Source: an uncultured Acidimicrobiales bacterium (lineage in GTDB: Bacteria; Actinomycetota; Acidimicrobiia; Acidimicrobiales; CADCSY01). Taken from it: 32,628 bases of DNA. The stretch spans positions 1 to 32,628 of the forward strand of contig CADCSY010000016.1 in assembly GCA_902805555.1 (NCBI GenBank). The letters are read 5' to 3'. This document shows positions 7,349-15,092 of this stretch, piece by piece (positions within the stretch are counted from its first letter, which is position 1; each line of letters opens with the position of its first letter). The notes below the pieces were generated by a model that saw nothing but the letters and a program-made list of their open reading frames with translations, was not told the DNA's origin and searched no databases. A program made the translations under genes and the position numbers.

Positions 7349-7530
7349 TGCACCTCTCTCGGAGCGGGGTTGCTCCTCGACGGAGCCGTGCGCACCACGT
7401 TCTTCCCCGCCGCCTTGGCTTCGAAGAGCGCCGTGTCGGCTGCGTCCACGAGCTGCTGACGGGTGGTGCCGTGCTCTGGGTGGCAGGCGGGGCCGACGGA
7501 GACGGTCACCCGAGTCTCCCCGGCCCGGTG
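7345..7530 (-). pseudogene. C-terminal relic of a GGDEF (diguanylate cyclase) domain
   Basis: The minus strand between the stop at 7531-7533 and the TGA at 7345-7347 reads RVTVSVGPACHPEHG, then TRQQLVDAADTALFEAKAAG followed by KNVV. This is the last third of a GGDEF domain, where VTVSxGxA and ADxALYxAKxxGKN are typical. The GG(D/E)EF active-site motif, the rest of the catalytic domain and any sensor domain are absent, and there is no room for them before the next gene. Its TGA overlaps the GTG of galU (GTGA), so a short translated remnant could still feed ribosomes to galU. It cannot make cyclic di-GMP. Confidence 0.6.
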
Positions 7531-7682
7531 TCAAGGGCTGGTCAGGCTCGGCCGGCCGACCGCCCGATCCGTGCTCACCACGACACGCATGCACGCATCG
7601 GGGACCTCAAGACACCGCCGGTACACTGGCCGTCCCTGACGAGCAGGCGACCTTCGCCGCCCGTTCCCCCCGGAGGATCGCC

Positions 7683-8057
7683 GTGCCCACCTACGAGTAC
7701 GCCTGCCGGAGCTGTGGCGCGCAGCTCGAGGTCGTGCAGTCGTTCACCGACGACGCCCTCACGACGTGCGGTGCGTGCGGTGGGCCGCTGCGCAAGGTGT
7801 TCGGTGCGGTCGGGATCTCCTTCAAGGGGAGCGGGTTCTACAAGACCGACAGCCGCAAGGGATCGTCCACCACCTCCGCCACGAGCGGGGCGTCCGCCGA
7901 CGCCGCCGGTGGCGGGGCGGACGGCGGCACCAGCGGGTCCGACGGCAAGGCGAAGGAGCCGGCCAGCACGTCTGGCGCCTCCGCCGGCGACGGTGCGAGC
8001 GGGCCCAAGGCGACGCCGGCGACCTCGCCGAAGCCGGCGCCGACGAGCACCACCTGA
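7683..8057 (+). CDS. FmdB-family zinc-ribbon protein
   Basis: A 124-residue protein with the N-terminal FmdB regulatory-type zinc ribbon: MPTYEYACRSCG, then TTCGACGGPLRKVF, giving zinc ligands C8, C11, C29 and C32. GISFKGSGFYKTD follows, the conserved end of the domain. The remaining 65 residues are a disordered Ser/Ala/Gly/Thr/Pro tail. The family is named from the fmd operon regulator of Methylophilus, but the molecular role of the small bacterial members is not established. The GTG start has GGAGG seven nt upstream (7672-7676). A TACACT -10-like element lies at 7622-7627, giving a leader of about 50 nt. It is divergent from the galU operon. Confidence 0.9.
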   Translation: MPTYEYACRSCGAQLEVVQSFTDDALTTCGACGGPLRKVFGAVGISFKGSGFYKTDSRKGSSTTSATSGASADAAGGGADGGTSGSDGKAKEPASTSGASAGDGASGPKATPATSPKPAPTSTT

Positions 8058-8166
8058 GGGTCGCCGTCCGCGCCCGGCGCGCTCGGCCCTTCCCCTCGGA
8101 CACCCGGCCGCCTACCGTCGGGGTGGCGCTTCCCCCTGCCGATCCCCGGTCCACGAGGAGCGCCAC

Positions 8167-8844
8167 GTGCCCACGCCTGCACGACGCCCGTCCGCCCCGC
8201 CGCGCCGCCGCCGCTCTCCCGCCCTGCCGGCCGTGCTCGGCCGGCTCGGGCGCAGACCGGTCCTCTGGTGGCTCGCCACCCTCCTGCTCTCGGGCCTGAC
8301 CGCACAGCTGGTGACGGGTGCGCTCGCCAGGGCCGAGGCCGCAGCCGCCCGCTACGGCACCACGCAGGCGGTGCTGGTCACCACGCGCGCCGTCGACGCC
8401 GGGGAGGTGCTGGGCGCCGGTGCCGCCGAGGTCCGCGACGTCCCCGCCGGCTTCGTGCCCCCCGGGGCGGCGGGCATCGAGGCGCTCGGGAGCCGGGCCA
8501 GCGAGGCCCTCCACGAGGGCGAGGTCGTACACGTCGGGCGGTTGGCGCCGGAAGGGCTGTCAGCGGTGGCCGCGCTCCTGCCACCCGGCACCCGGGGCAT
8601 CGCCGTGCCGGTGGACGCGGGCGCGCTCCCCCTCGTGGTCGGCGACGCCGTCGACGTGCTCGCGACCGTGGCAGAGGTGACCGAGGCCGGCGGTGGCCCC
8701 CCGACCGCCACCCTGGCCTCCCGCGCCCCGGTGGTCGACGTGCAGGAGGCGGCGGTCACCGTGGCGGTGCCCGACGACGATGCGACGAGGGTCGCCTACG
8801 CGGTGACCACCGGCATCGCCTCCCTCGCCCTCAACCCCGGCTGA
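8167..8844 (+). CDS. CpaB/RcpC-like SAF-domain protein
   Basis: A 225-residue protein with a basic N-terminus rich in Arg and Pro, one membrane helix (about residues 35-55, WWLATLLLSGLTAQLVTGAL), then a SAF domain: AVLVTTRAVDAGEVLGAGAA, EVRDVPAGFVPPGA, GEVVHVGRLAPEG. A beta-rich domain follows with GIAVPVDAGALPLVVGDAVDV. This layout matches CpaB/RcpC proteins of Flp/Tad pilus systems, where they act in the periplasm or cell wall at the secretin or assembly stage. No other tad gene is nearby, so the pilus link is by homology only. The GTG start has GAGGAG six nt upstream. A TACCGT -10-like element is at 8113-8118. It is convergent with uppP. Confidence 0.75.
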   Translation: MPTPARRPSAPPRRRRSPALPAVLGRLGRRPVLWWLATLLLSGLTAQLVTGALARAEAAAARYGTTQAVLVTTRAVDAGEVLGAGAAEVRDVPAGFVPPGAAGIEALGSRASEALHEGEVVHVGRLAPEGLSAVAALLPPGTRGIAVPVDAGALPLVVGDAVDVLATVAEVTEAGGGPPTATLASRAPVVDVQEAAVTVAVPDDDATRVAYAVTTGIASLALNPG

Positions 8845-8917
8845 GGAACGACCGTGCGGTGGGGCCACCGGCCGAGGGAGCACACCGCTGCGGTCACCAC
8901 CGTCCGGGTCCCGGCTG

Positions 8918-9844
8918 TCAGCGGATGCCCGAGGTGGCGAGCAGGATGACCCCGGCGCCGACGATGCAGCGGTACACCACGAAGGGCGTGAAGGTGCGGG
9001 AGCGCACCACCCGCAAGGTGGCCCACACGGCGGCGAACCCGGTGACACCGGACGCCACCACGCCGGCGACGAACGGGAGGACGAAGTCGCCGGGGATGCC
9101 CTCCCCCACGACGACCCCGAGGCCCTCGTAGAGCACTGCCCCGCCGATGATGGGGAGGCTCATGAGGAACGACAGGCGGGCCGCTGCGTCGCGGCGGAAC
9201 CCGATGGCGCGGGAGGTGGTGATCGTGACCCCCGAGCGGGACACGCCCGGCTGGAGGGCGGCGGCCTGGGCCAGGCCCATGAGCAGCGCGTCGCGCACGG
9301 TGAAGCCGTCGGCCTCGCGCTCGCCGCCCAGGCGGTCCGCCACCAGGAGCACGAGGCCGAACACGATCAGGAGCAGCCCGATGAGCCACTCGCTCTCGCC
9401 GACCCGCTCGAACGTGTCGCGGAAGAGGATGCCGGTGATCCCCGCCGGCAGCGCCGACAGCAGGAGCAGCCACGCCAGGCTGGCGTCCCCGCCCCCCTCC
9501 CGTTCGGGACCGGGGGCGAGGTCCACGCCGGTCTCGATCGGGCCCTCGTCGGTGTCGGTGCCCACCCGCCCCCGGACCGCCGCACCCCGACGCCGCCTCG
9601 GCCGCAGCACCCCGATCCCGGCGGTGGCGAGGCGCAGCAGGTCGTTGCGGAAGTAGGCGACGGCACCGACGAGGGTCCCGAGGTGGAGGGCGACGTCGAA
9701 CGTCGTCTCCAGGTCGGGGTCCCGGGCGAAGTCGTCCCAGCCGAAGAGCCAGGGCACGAGCTCGAGGTGCCCGCTGGAGGAGATCGGCAGGAACTCCGAG
9801 AGCCCCTGGACGATGCCGAGGACGATGGCGTGGAGGATCGGCAC
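8918..9844 (-). CDS. uppP: Undecaprenyl-diphosphatase UppP (BacA family)
   Basis: Dephosphorylates undecaprenyl pyrophosphate to recycle the lipid carrier of peptidoglycan synthesis, and confers bacitracin tolerance in known cases. The 308-residue membrane protein carries both signature blocks. The first is QGLSEFLPISSSGHL (13-27), with the (E/Q)xxxE acid at E17. The second is QPGVSRSGVTI, with the catalytic-site PGxSRSxxT. Six to eight hydrophobic segments are visible. A charged insertion of about 45 residues (from FRNDLLRLA to GGGDASLAW) sits in the first cytoplasmic loop and is longer than in typical UppP. The GTG start lacks a Shine-Dalgarno. TAGACC sits 6 nt upstream, a near match to the leaderless element. 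It lies 29 nt after pmbA and may also be co-transcribed. Confidence 0.93.
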   Translation of the reverse strand: MPILHAIVLGIVQGLSEFLPISSSGHLELVPWLFGWDDFARDPDLETTFDVALHLGTLVGAVAYFRNDLLRLATAGIGVLRPRRRRGAAVRGRVGTDTDEGPIETGVDLAPGPEREGGGDASLAWLLLLSALPAGITGILFRDTFERVGESEWLIGLLLIVFGLVLLVADRLGGEREADGFTVRDALLMGLAQAAALQPGVSRSGVTITTSRAIGFRRDAAARLSFLMSLPIIGGAVLYEGLGVVVGEGIPGDFVLPFVAGVVASGVTGFAAVWATLRVVRSRTFTPFVVYRCIVGAGVILLATSGIR

Positions 9845-9850
9845 GGGTGT

Positions 9851-9856
9851 GGTCTA
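9851..9856 (-). promoter_or_regulatory. Possible leaderless -10 element of uppP (weak)
   Basis: TAGACC on the minus strand lies 6 nt before the uppP GTG, the same spacing as the clear TANNNT elements, but the last base is C instead of T. Confidence 0.25.
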
Positions 9857-9873
9857 CCGGGTCGGCCCGCCGG

Positions 9874-11250
9874 TCACGCGCCACTGAGCGCGACGTCGGC
9901 GATGGCGAGGCTCGGCGCACCGGTGCCGCCCGGCTGCCACTCCAGGTCGCTGCCGACGGCGACCACGTCGAGGAGCATGCGCTGGAGCGTCGAGGCGATG
10001 GTGAGCTCCCGGACGGCGCCAGCCGGCTCGCCGGCCCGGAAGAGCACGCCCCTGGCGCCGACCGAGAAGTCGCCGCTCACCCGGTTGACGCCGGAGTGGA
10101 GGCCCTGCACCTCCGTGACCACGAGGCAGTCACCGAGCGACGCCACCAGCTCGTCGGGCCCGACCGTCCCGGGCTGGAGCGCGAGCGCCCGGGGCCCGAC
10201 CGCTGGTGTCGAGCCGACGCCCCGCACGGCCGACGCGGTGGAGGCGGTGCCCGAGCGGCGGGCGGACCAGGTGTTGTGGAGGTACCCCTGCAGCACGCCG
10301 TCGCTGAGGAGCCCGTTGCGGCGCGACGCCAGGCCCTCCCCGTCGTGCGGGTCGGCGGCGAGGGAGGCGGGGTCGGTGGGATCGTCGACCAGGACCAGGA
10401 GAGCCGACGCGACTCGCTCCCCCACCCGGTCGGCGAAGGGGGACCGGCCCTTCAGGACCGCCTCCCCGCCGAGGGTCGAGCCGACGATGCCGAGGAACGA
10501 TGCCGTGACCGCCGGCTCGAGCACCACCGTCGTGCGCTGCGTCGCAGGCTGGCGGGCACCGAGCATCCGCACCGCCCGGTCCACCGCCCGGCCGGCCGCG
10601 TCGGCGAGGTCGAGGTCGGCGACCGACCGCCCGACCGAGGAGCCGGCGCCGGTCTGGGTGGCGTCACCCTCGCCGGCCAGCACCTGCACCGTGACGTAGC
10701 AGGTGGAGGAGGACCCTGCGACGTGCAGCCCGGTGCTCGTGGCGAGCGCCGAGCTCCCGACCGAGTCGGCGTACACCGCGCTCCGCACGCCCCGGATCCG
10801 GGCGTCCATCGAGGTGGCGCGACGCTCGAGCTCGAGGGCGAGCGCGACCTTGTCGGCGGCGGTCACCGTCGCCAGCTCGGGGCGCAGCAGGTCGAGCTGC
10901 GCAGGCGCGACGCCGTCGGGCTCGGCCAGCCCGTTGGCCTCGTCGGGCGCCGCGAAGCGGACGTTGTCGCGCGCCTCGGCGAGCGCCTCGGCCACGAGCT
11001 CGGGAGCGAGGCTGCCCGCCGAGGCGAAGCCCTGGCGGCCGTCGGCCACGACCCGCACGCCGACGCCACCGCTCGTGGCCTGCGTGAGGTCCTCGACCTC
11101 GCCGCGGTAGGCGCGGACCCTGGTGCTGGTGCCCGTCGAGGCGATGGCCTCCACCTGCTCACCGGGCGCGGCCTGCGCCACCACCGAGGCCACGAGCGCC
11201 GCCAGCTCGGCCTCGACGGCGGCTGCCTCGGGTGGCGCCTGGACGTTCAC
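9874..11250 (-). CDS. pmbA: TldE/PmbA-family protein
   Basis: A 458-residue member of the TldD/PmbA family. Paired with TldD it forms the TldD/TldE peptidase that processes modified peptides such as microcin B17 and degrades the CcdA antitoxin in E. coli. The TldE partner lacks the HExxxH motif, as here. Visible family blocks include the GGVGVRVV-x-GRQGFAS region, the R-x-T-VVLEP strand before the core, DDP-x-DPASLAADPHDGEG, SRRNGLLSDGVLQGYLHNTW and the C-terminal SGDFSVGARGVLFRAGE. The GTG start (11250) overlaps the tldD stop as GTGA, so both subunits are likely made in balance. No peptide precursor gene is visible nearby, so the substrate is unknown. Confidence 0.88.
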   Translation of the reverse strand: MNVQAPPEAAAVEAELAALVASVVAQAAPGEQVEAIASTGTSTRVRAYRGEVEDLTQATSGGVGVRVVADGRQGFASAGSLAPELVAEALAEARDNVRFAAPDEANGLAEPDGVAPAQLDLLRPELATVTAADKVALALELERRATSMDARIRGVRSAVYADSVGSSALATSTGLHVAGSSSTCYVTVQVLAGEGDATQTGAGSSVGRSVADLDLADAAGRAVDRAVRMLGARQPATQRTTVVLEPAVTASFLGIVGSTLGGEAVLKGRSPFADRVGERVASALLVLVDDPTDPASLAADPHDGEGLASRRNGLLSDGVLQGYLHNTWSARRSGTASTASAVRGVGSTPAVGPRALALQPGTVGPDELVASLGDCLVVTEVQGLHSGVNRVSGDFSVGARGVLFRAGEPAGAVRELTIASTLQRMLLDVVAVGSDLEWQPGGTGAPSLAIADVALSGA

Positions 11251-12650
11251 CGGGCCGTGCCGCCGACCGTCATCCCCGTCACCCGCAGCGTCGGCTGGCC
11301 GAGGCCGACCGGCACGGACTGGCCGTCCTTGCCGCAGGTCCCCGGGCCACCCATGGCGAAGTCGTCGCCGCAGGCGTCGATGGCGCCGAGCACGGCCGGC
11401 CCGTTGCCGGTGAGGTTGCCGCCCCGGAGCGGCTCGGTGATCTCGCCGCCCTCGATGAGGTAGCTCTCGGTCATGCCGAAGACGAAGTCACCCGTGGCGG
11501 TGTTGACCGACCCGCCGCCGAGCTTGGCGATGTAGACCCCGTGAGCCGTGTCGCGCACGATCGCAGCGGGGTCGTCGGCGCCGGCGAGGAGGAACGTGTT
11601 CGTCATGCGCACCATCGGGAGGTGGCGGTAGCTCTGGCGCCTGCCGTTGCCGGAGCTGTCCCGGAGCTCCTCCCGGGCCCGGAGGTGGTCCCACAGGTAG
11701 TCGGTGAGCACGCCGTGGTCGATCAGGACGTTGCGGCGCCGGGGGCTCCCCTCGTCGTCGACCGCTCCGGTCCCCCACTCGCCGTCGACGGTGCCGTCGT
11801 CGACGAGCGTGACGAGGGGGCTGGCGACCTGGTCCCCCACCCGACCGGCGAACACCGACGCCGCCTTGCGGACGAGGTCGGCCTCGAGGCCGTGGCCGCA
11901 CGCCTCGTGGAACAGCACGCCGCCGCTGCCGGGTCCGATCACCACCGGGAGGGTCCCCGACGGCGCCGGCCTGGCCGTGAGCTTGCCGAGCGCGCGACGG
12001 GCCGCCGTGGTGGCGATCGCCTCCGGCGTCGCCCGGTCGAACAGCTCGAAGCCGACGGTGTGGCCCACCGACTCGGTGCCGGTCTGCATCCCGGTGTCGC
12101 CGAGGGCCACGCACGCGACGGAGAAGCTCGTCCGCACCTGGTCGTCCTCGGCGTGGACACCCTCGCTGTTGGCGACGAGGAACCGCCGACGCCCGCTGCC
12201 GGCGGTGACGCTGACCTGGCTGATCTGCCCGCCTGCGCTGCGGGCTGCGTCGTCCGCCCTGCGCAGCAGGGCGACCGTGGCCGCCTTCCCGCCACCCTCC
12301 CGATCGTGGCCGACCTCCCCTGGCCCCGCCGGCCGTGGCGCGAGGGCGACGGCCCTCGCGCGCTCCCCCGCGCCGCGGGCGACGGTCGAGGCGGCCTCTG
12401 CGGCGACCAGCAGGCCGCGCTCGGTCAGGTCGGTGGTGTGGGCGAACCCGGTGGTCCCCCCGCTCACCACCCGGATGCCGGCGCCGCGGTCGTGGCTGGA
12501 GCCGAGCTCCTCCACCACCCCGTCGTCGAGCCTGGCGCTGCTGCTCCGCCGGTCCTCGACGAAGACCTCGGCGAAGTCGGCCCCCGTGCGCAGGCCGGCG
12601 CCCAGCACCCGCTCGAGGACGGCGTGGTCGATCATCGGCTGGTCGATCAT
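11247..12650 (-). CDS. tldD: TldD-family metallopeptidase
   Basis: Catalytic subunit of the TldD/TldE peptidase. The 467-residue protein has the metal-binding HEACGH (H248, E249, H253) and a later conserved Cys in GPGTCGKDGQSVP. In the known TldD structure the corresponding Cys is the third ligand. Other blocks are SGGVLFHEACGHGLEAD, VTLVDDGTVDGEWGTGAVDD, RRNVLIDHGVLTDYLWD and TGDFVFGMTESYLIEGGEI. The ATG at 12650 is preferred over a GTG 27 nt upstream because GGAGG (12657-12661) is ideally placed six nt before it. It forms the first gene of a tldD-pmbA pair with a GTGA overlap. It is divergent from the thioesterase gene at 12737, with 86 nt between. Confidence 0.92.
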   Translation of the reverse strand: MIDQPMIDHAVLERVLGAGLRTGADFAEVFVEDRRSSSARLDDGVVEELGSSHDRGAGIRVVSGGTTGFAHTTDLTERGLLVAAEAASTVARGAGERARAVALAPRPAGPGEVGHDREGGGKAATVALLRRADDAARSAGGQISQVSVTAGSGRRRFLVANSEGVHAEDDQVRTSFSVACVALGDTGMQTGTESVGHTVGFELFDRATPEAIATTAARRALGKLTARPAPSGTLPVVIGPGSGGVLFHEACGHGLEADLVRKAASVFAGRVGDQVASPLVTLVDDGTVDGEWGTGAVDDEGSPRRRNVLIDHGVLTDYLWDHLRAREELRDSSGNGRRQSYRHLPMVRMTNTFLLAGADDPAAIVRDTAHGVYIAKLGGGSVNTATGDFVFGMTESYLIEGGEITEPLRGGNLTGNGPAVLGAIDACGDDFAMGGPGTCGKDGQSVPVGLGQPTLRVTGMTVGGTAR

Positions 12651-12724
12651 CGTGGTCCTCCGGGCGCGGTCACCCACCGAGTGTCGCAGCCCCGAGCCAG
12701 GTGGCCCGGCAGCCCCGGTGGTCC

Positions 12725-12730
12725 TATCCT
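12725..12730 (+). promoter_or_regulatory. Leaderless -10 element of the thioesterase gene
   Basis: TATCCT lies 6 nt before the ATG at 12737. The intervening six bases are C/G only and hold no ribosome binding site. Confidence 0.5.
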
Positions 12731-12736
12731 CCCCCG

Positions 12737-13114
12737 ATGCCCGCCGAGATCGGACTCACCGCAGAGGTCGAGCTCGTCGTGGCGGCAGCCGACACCGCGG
12801 TGGCCCACCGCTCAGGCGATGTCGCCGTCCTCGCCACCCCCCGCATCATCGCCCTGTGCGAGGAGGCGACGATGGTCGCCCTGCAGGGCCGGCTGAAGCC
12901 GGGCCAGACCACCGTCGGCCATGCCGTCCAGCTCGACCACGTCGCGCCGAGCGGCGTGGGCGCCCGGGTGCGGGCCGAGGTGACGCTGGCGAAGGTGGAG
13001 GGCAGGCGGCTCGTCTTCACGGTCTCGGTCAACGACACGAGGGGGCTCGTGGCCGCCGGCCGCCTCACCCGGGTGGTGGTCGACGCCGATCGCTTCCTCG
13101 AGCGAGCCCACTAG
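12737..13114 (+). CDS. FlK-like hotdog-fold thioesterase
   Basis: A 125-residue single-domain hotdog protein. The order VLATPRIIALCEEATM, then GQTTVGHAVQLDHVAPSGVG, matches the fluoroacetyl-CoA thioesterase (FlK)-like family. Its catalytic Thr, Glu and His would be T34, E42 or E43, and H68. Most members act on unknown acyl-CoA substrates, and real fluoroacetate resistance is not implied. The start is chosen at the ATG because homology begins there and a TANNNT element sits at the leaderless distance. It is monocistronic, with 95 nt before the next gene. Confidence 0.8.
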   Translation: MPAEIGLTAEVELVVAAADTAVAHRSGDVAVLATPRIIALCEEATMVALQGRLKPGQTTVGHAVQLDHVAPSGVGARVRAEVTLAKVEGRRLVFTVSVNDTRGLVAAGRLTRVVVDADRFLERAH

Positions 13115-13209
13115 CGCCACCCCCCCGATCGCCCCGGGTGCCCGACCGAGGGTGGGCCCGGAGGCGTACGCTGCGTGGTCCGGGCCCGAGCGCGAGAAGG
13201 GGGGTCACG

Positions 13210-14199
13210 GTGCGCATCCCGTGGAAGCTGGTCCTCCGCTCGACGGTCAGCGTCGTGCTCCTCGCCCTGCTCGTGCAGCGCGTCCACCTCTCGTCGCTCC
13301 TGCCCACCTGGGACCTGCGCGCCGCGCTGTGGCTGGGCGCAGCCCTGGCCCTCACCCTGGTCGGCATCGTGCTCTCCACCCTCCGCTGGCGCCAGGTGCT
13401 GCACGCCCTCGGCCTCCACGAACGGGTGCCCACGCTGTTCTCCCACTACCTGGCGGGGCTGTTCGTGGGGAACTTCCTCCCCTCCACGATCGGCGGCGAC
13501 GTGCTGCGGGTGACGAGGCTCGCAGCCCACAACGGCGACCGGCCCGACACCTTCGCGTCGGTCGTGCTGGAGCGGCTCACCGGCTGGCTCATCCTCCCGG
13601 TCCTGACGCTCGTCGCGATGGTCGTCAACCCCGGCCTCCGGGAGCTGGGGGCGGCGTCGGCCGTCGCCTGCACGATCGCGGCGACGACCTTGGCGCTGCT
13701 CGCCGCCACCATCTTCGCGGCCGCCAACCCCCGCATCGGGGGCCGGCTGGCGGGCACCAGCGGCTGGCAGCGCTTCGCCGGCGCCGTGCACCTCGGGCTC
13801 GATCGGCTCCGCCACCACCCGGGCGCCGCCGCCAGCGTCCTCGTCGCCGGCTTCGCCTACCAGCTGGTGGTGGTGCTGACCGGGCTGCTGGCGGCCCGCG
13901 CCCTCGGCCTCGACGTGAGCCCCACGGCGGCGCTCGCCTTCATGCCCGCCGTCGCCATCGCCCAGGTGCTCCCGATCTCGCTCGGGGGCCTCGGGGTGCG
14001 CGAGGGTGCGTTCGTGCTGTTCCTCGGACCCCTCGGGGTGCCGGCGGCCCAAGCCGTCGCGCTCGGGTTGCTCGTGTACGGGCTCAACCTCGCCGTCAGC
14101 CTCCTCGGCGCCCCGGCCTTCGCCGTGGGTGGGAGGACGCCGCCGCCCGGCGATGGGCCCGGGGTGCGGCCGCCGACCGGCGGCGCCGCCCTGACGTGA
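13210..14199 (+). CDS. Flippase-like membrane protein (lysylphosphatidylglycerol synthase TM region / UPF0104)
   Basis: A 329-residue polytopic membrane protein with about eight hydrophobic segments. It carries the family blocks LSTLRWRQVLHALGL, HYLAGLFVGNFLPSTIGGDV, LERLTGWLILP and the C-terminal PISLGGLGVREGAFVLFLGP. This is the transmembrane domain found in MprF and in AglD-like proteins, without the soluble synthase domain, so it probably moves or handles lipids rather than aminoacylating them. The GTG start at 13210 follows an AAGGGGGG tract (13197-13204). A TACGCT -10-like element is at 13167-13172. Its stop overlaps the GTG start of the PAP2 gene (GTGA), so the two are translationally coupled and likely act on the same lipid. 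Confidence 0.85.
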   Translation: MRIPWKLVLRSTVSVVLLALLVQRVHLSSLLPTWDLRAALWLGAALALTLVGIVLSTLRWRQVLHALGLHERVPTLFSHYLAGLFVGNFLPSTIGGDVLRVTRLAAHNGDRPDTFASVVLERLTGWLILPVLTLVAMVVNPGLRELGAASAVACTIAATTLALLAATIFAAANPRIGGRLAGTSGWQRFAGAVHLGLDRLRHHPGAAASVLVAGFAYQLVVVLTGLLAARALGLDVSPTAALAFMPAVAIAQVLPISLGGLGVREGAFVLFLGPLGVPAAQAVALGLLVYGLNLAVSLLGAPAFAVGGRTPPPGDGPGVRPPTGGAALT

Positions 14200-15017
14200 C
14201 GGCTGTCGTCCCGAACCGGACGGGGACCGCACCCGGCCCGGACCGCCGCCACCTGCGCTGGTGGCGGGAGGTCGCCTACGTCATCGCCTTCTACCTCGTG
14301 TACTCGTTCGTCCGGAACCAGTTCGGTTCGGCCGCCGTCTCCGAGGCGACCGCCTTCCGCAACGCCCGAGCCGTGATCGACATCGAGGATGCGCTCGGCC
14401 TCTACGTCGAGGAGAGCGTGCAGGAGGCGTTCCTGGGTGCCCGCTGGTTCATCCAGGGCTGGAACCTCTTCTACGGCACCTTCCACTTCGTGGTGACGAC
14501 CTTCGCCATCGTCTACCTGTTCCGGCGCATGCCCGAGCGCTACGTGCGGTGGCGCACGACGCTGGCCTGCACGACCGCGCTCGCCCTCATCGGCTTCGCC
14601 ACCTTCCCGCTCATGCCGCCGCGCCTGCTCCCCGACACCTACGGCTACGTGGACACCCTCGCCACCTACGGGGGCCTGTGGTCGTTCGACTCGGGGGCGA
14701 TGAAGGCGGTCTCCAACCAGTACGCGGCCATGCCCAGCCTCCACTTCGGCTGGTCGACGTGGTGCGCCCTCGTGCTCGCGCCGGCCGCCCGGCGGCCGTG
14801 GCTCAAGGCCCTCGTGCTCGCCTATCCGGTCGCCACGCTGTTCGCCATCGTCGTGACCGCCAACCACTTCTGGCTCGACGCCGCGGGCGGCGTGCTCGTC
14901 CTCGGCCTGGGCTACCTGCTCGGCGCCGCCTGGGACCGGCGGGGCGCCCGTCGTCGGACGGCGGCGGACGGACCGAGCGCCTCGACCGAGGACCCCGCCG
15001 ACCCGCCGCCCGCCTGA
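14196..15017 (+). CDS. PAP2-family membrane phosphatase/transferase
   Basis: A 273-residue protein with about six membrane segments and the PAP2 catalytic blocks. AMPSLHFGWSTW contains His183, and TANHFWLDAAGG contains the second His224 and Asp228. An upstream basic region holds RRMPERYVRW. The pattern fits the PAP2_3 group, which includes Aur1/inositol-phosphoryl transferases and actinobacterial lipid phosphatases. Whether it hydrolyses a phosphate or transfers a headgroup cannot be decided. The tail after about residue 245 is a disordered Arg/Asp/Pro stretch. The start is GTG inside the stop of the flippase-like gene, which supports a shared pathway in envelope lipid metabolism. Confidence 0.85.
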   Translation: MTAVVPNRTGTAPGPDRRHLRWWREVAYVIAFYLVYSFVRNQFGSAAVSEATAFRNARAVIDIEDALGLYVEESVQEAFLGARWFIQGWNLFYGTFHFVVTTFAIVYLFRRMPERYVRWRTTLACTTALALIGFATFPLMPPRLLPDTYGYVDTLATYGGLWSFDSGAMKAVSNQYAAMPSLHFGWSTWCALVLAPAARRPWLKALVLAYPVATLFAIVVTANHFWLDAAGGVLVLGLGYLLGAAWDRRGARRRTAADGPSASTEDPADPPPA

Positions 15018-15023
15018 CCTGCT

Positions 15024-15082
15024 GGCGCCGGAAGGCCCGCCACCCGGCGGACGCAGCGTCGCCCCGGGACCTCGCCGGCGCC
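15024..15082. terminator. Possible long-loop inverted repeat between convergent genes
   Basis: GGCGCCGG (15024-15031) and CCGGCGCC (15075-15082) can pair across 43 nt between the PAP2 stop and the SDR stop. It is weak as a terminator because of the long loop and absence of a U-tract. I list it because nothing else in this convergent gap could end transcription. Confidence 0.2.
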
Positions 15083-15092
15083 GACGGAGGGG

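Noticed and set aside
8845..8917. Hairpin CGGTGG-GG-CCACCG in the gap between the CpaB-like gene and uppP
   Set aside because: Loop of only two bases cannot form as drawn. Longer pairings are interrupted. Not strong enough to call a terminator.
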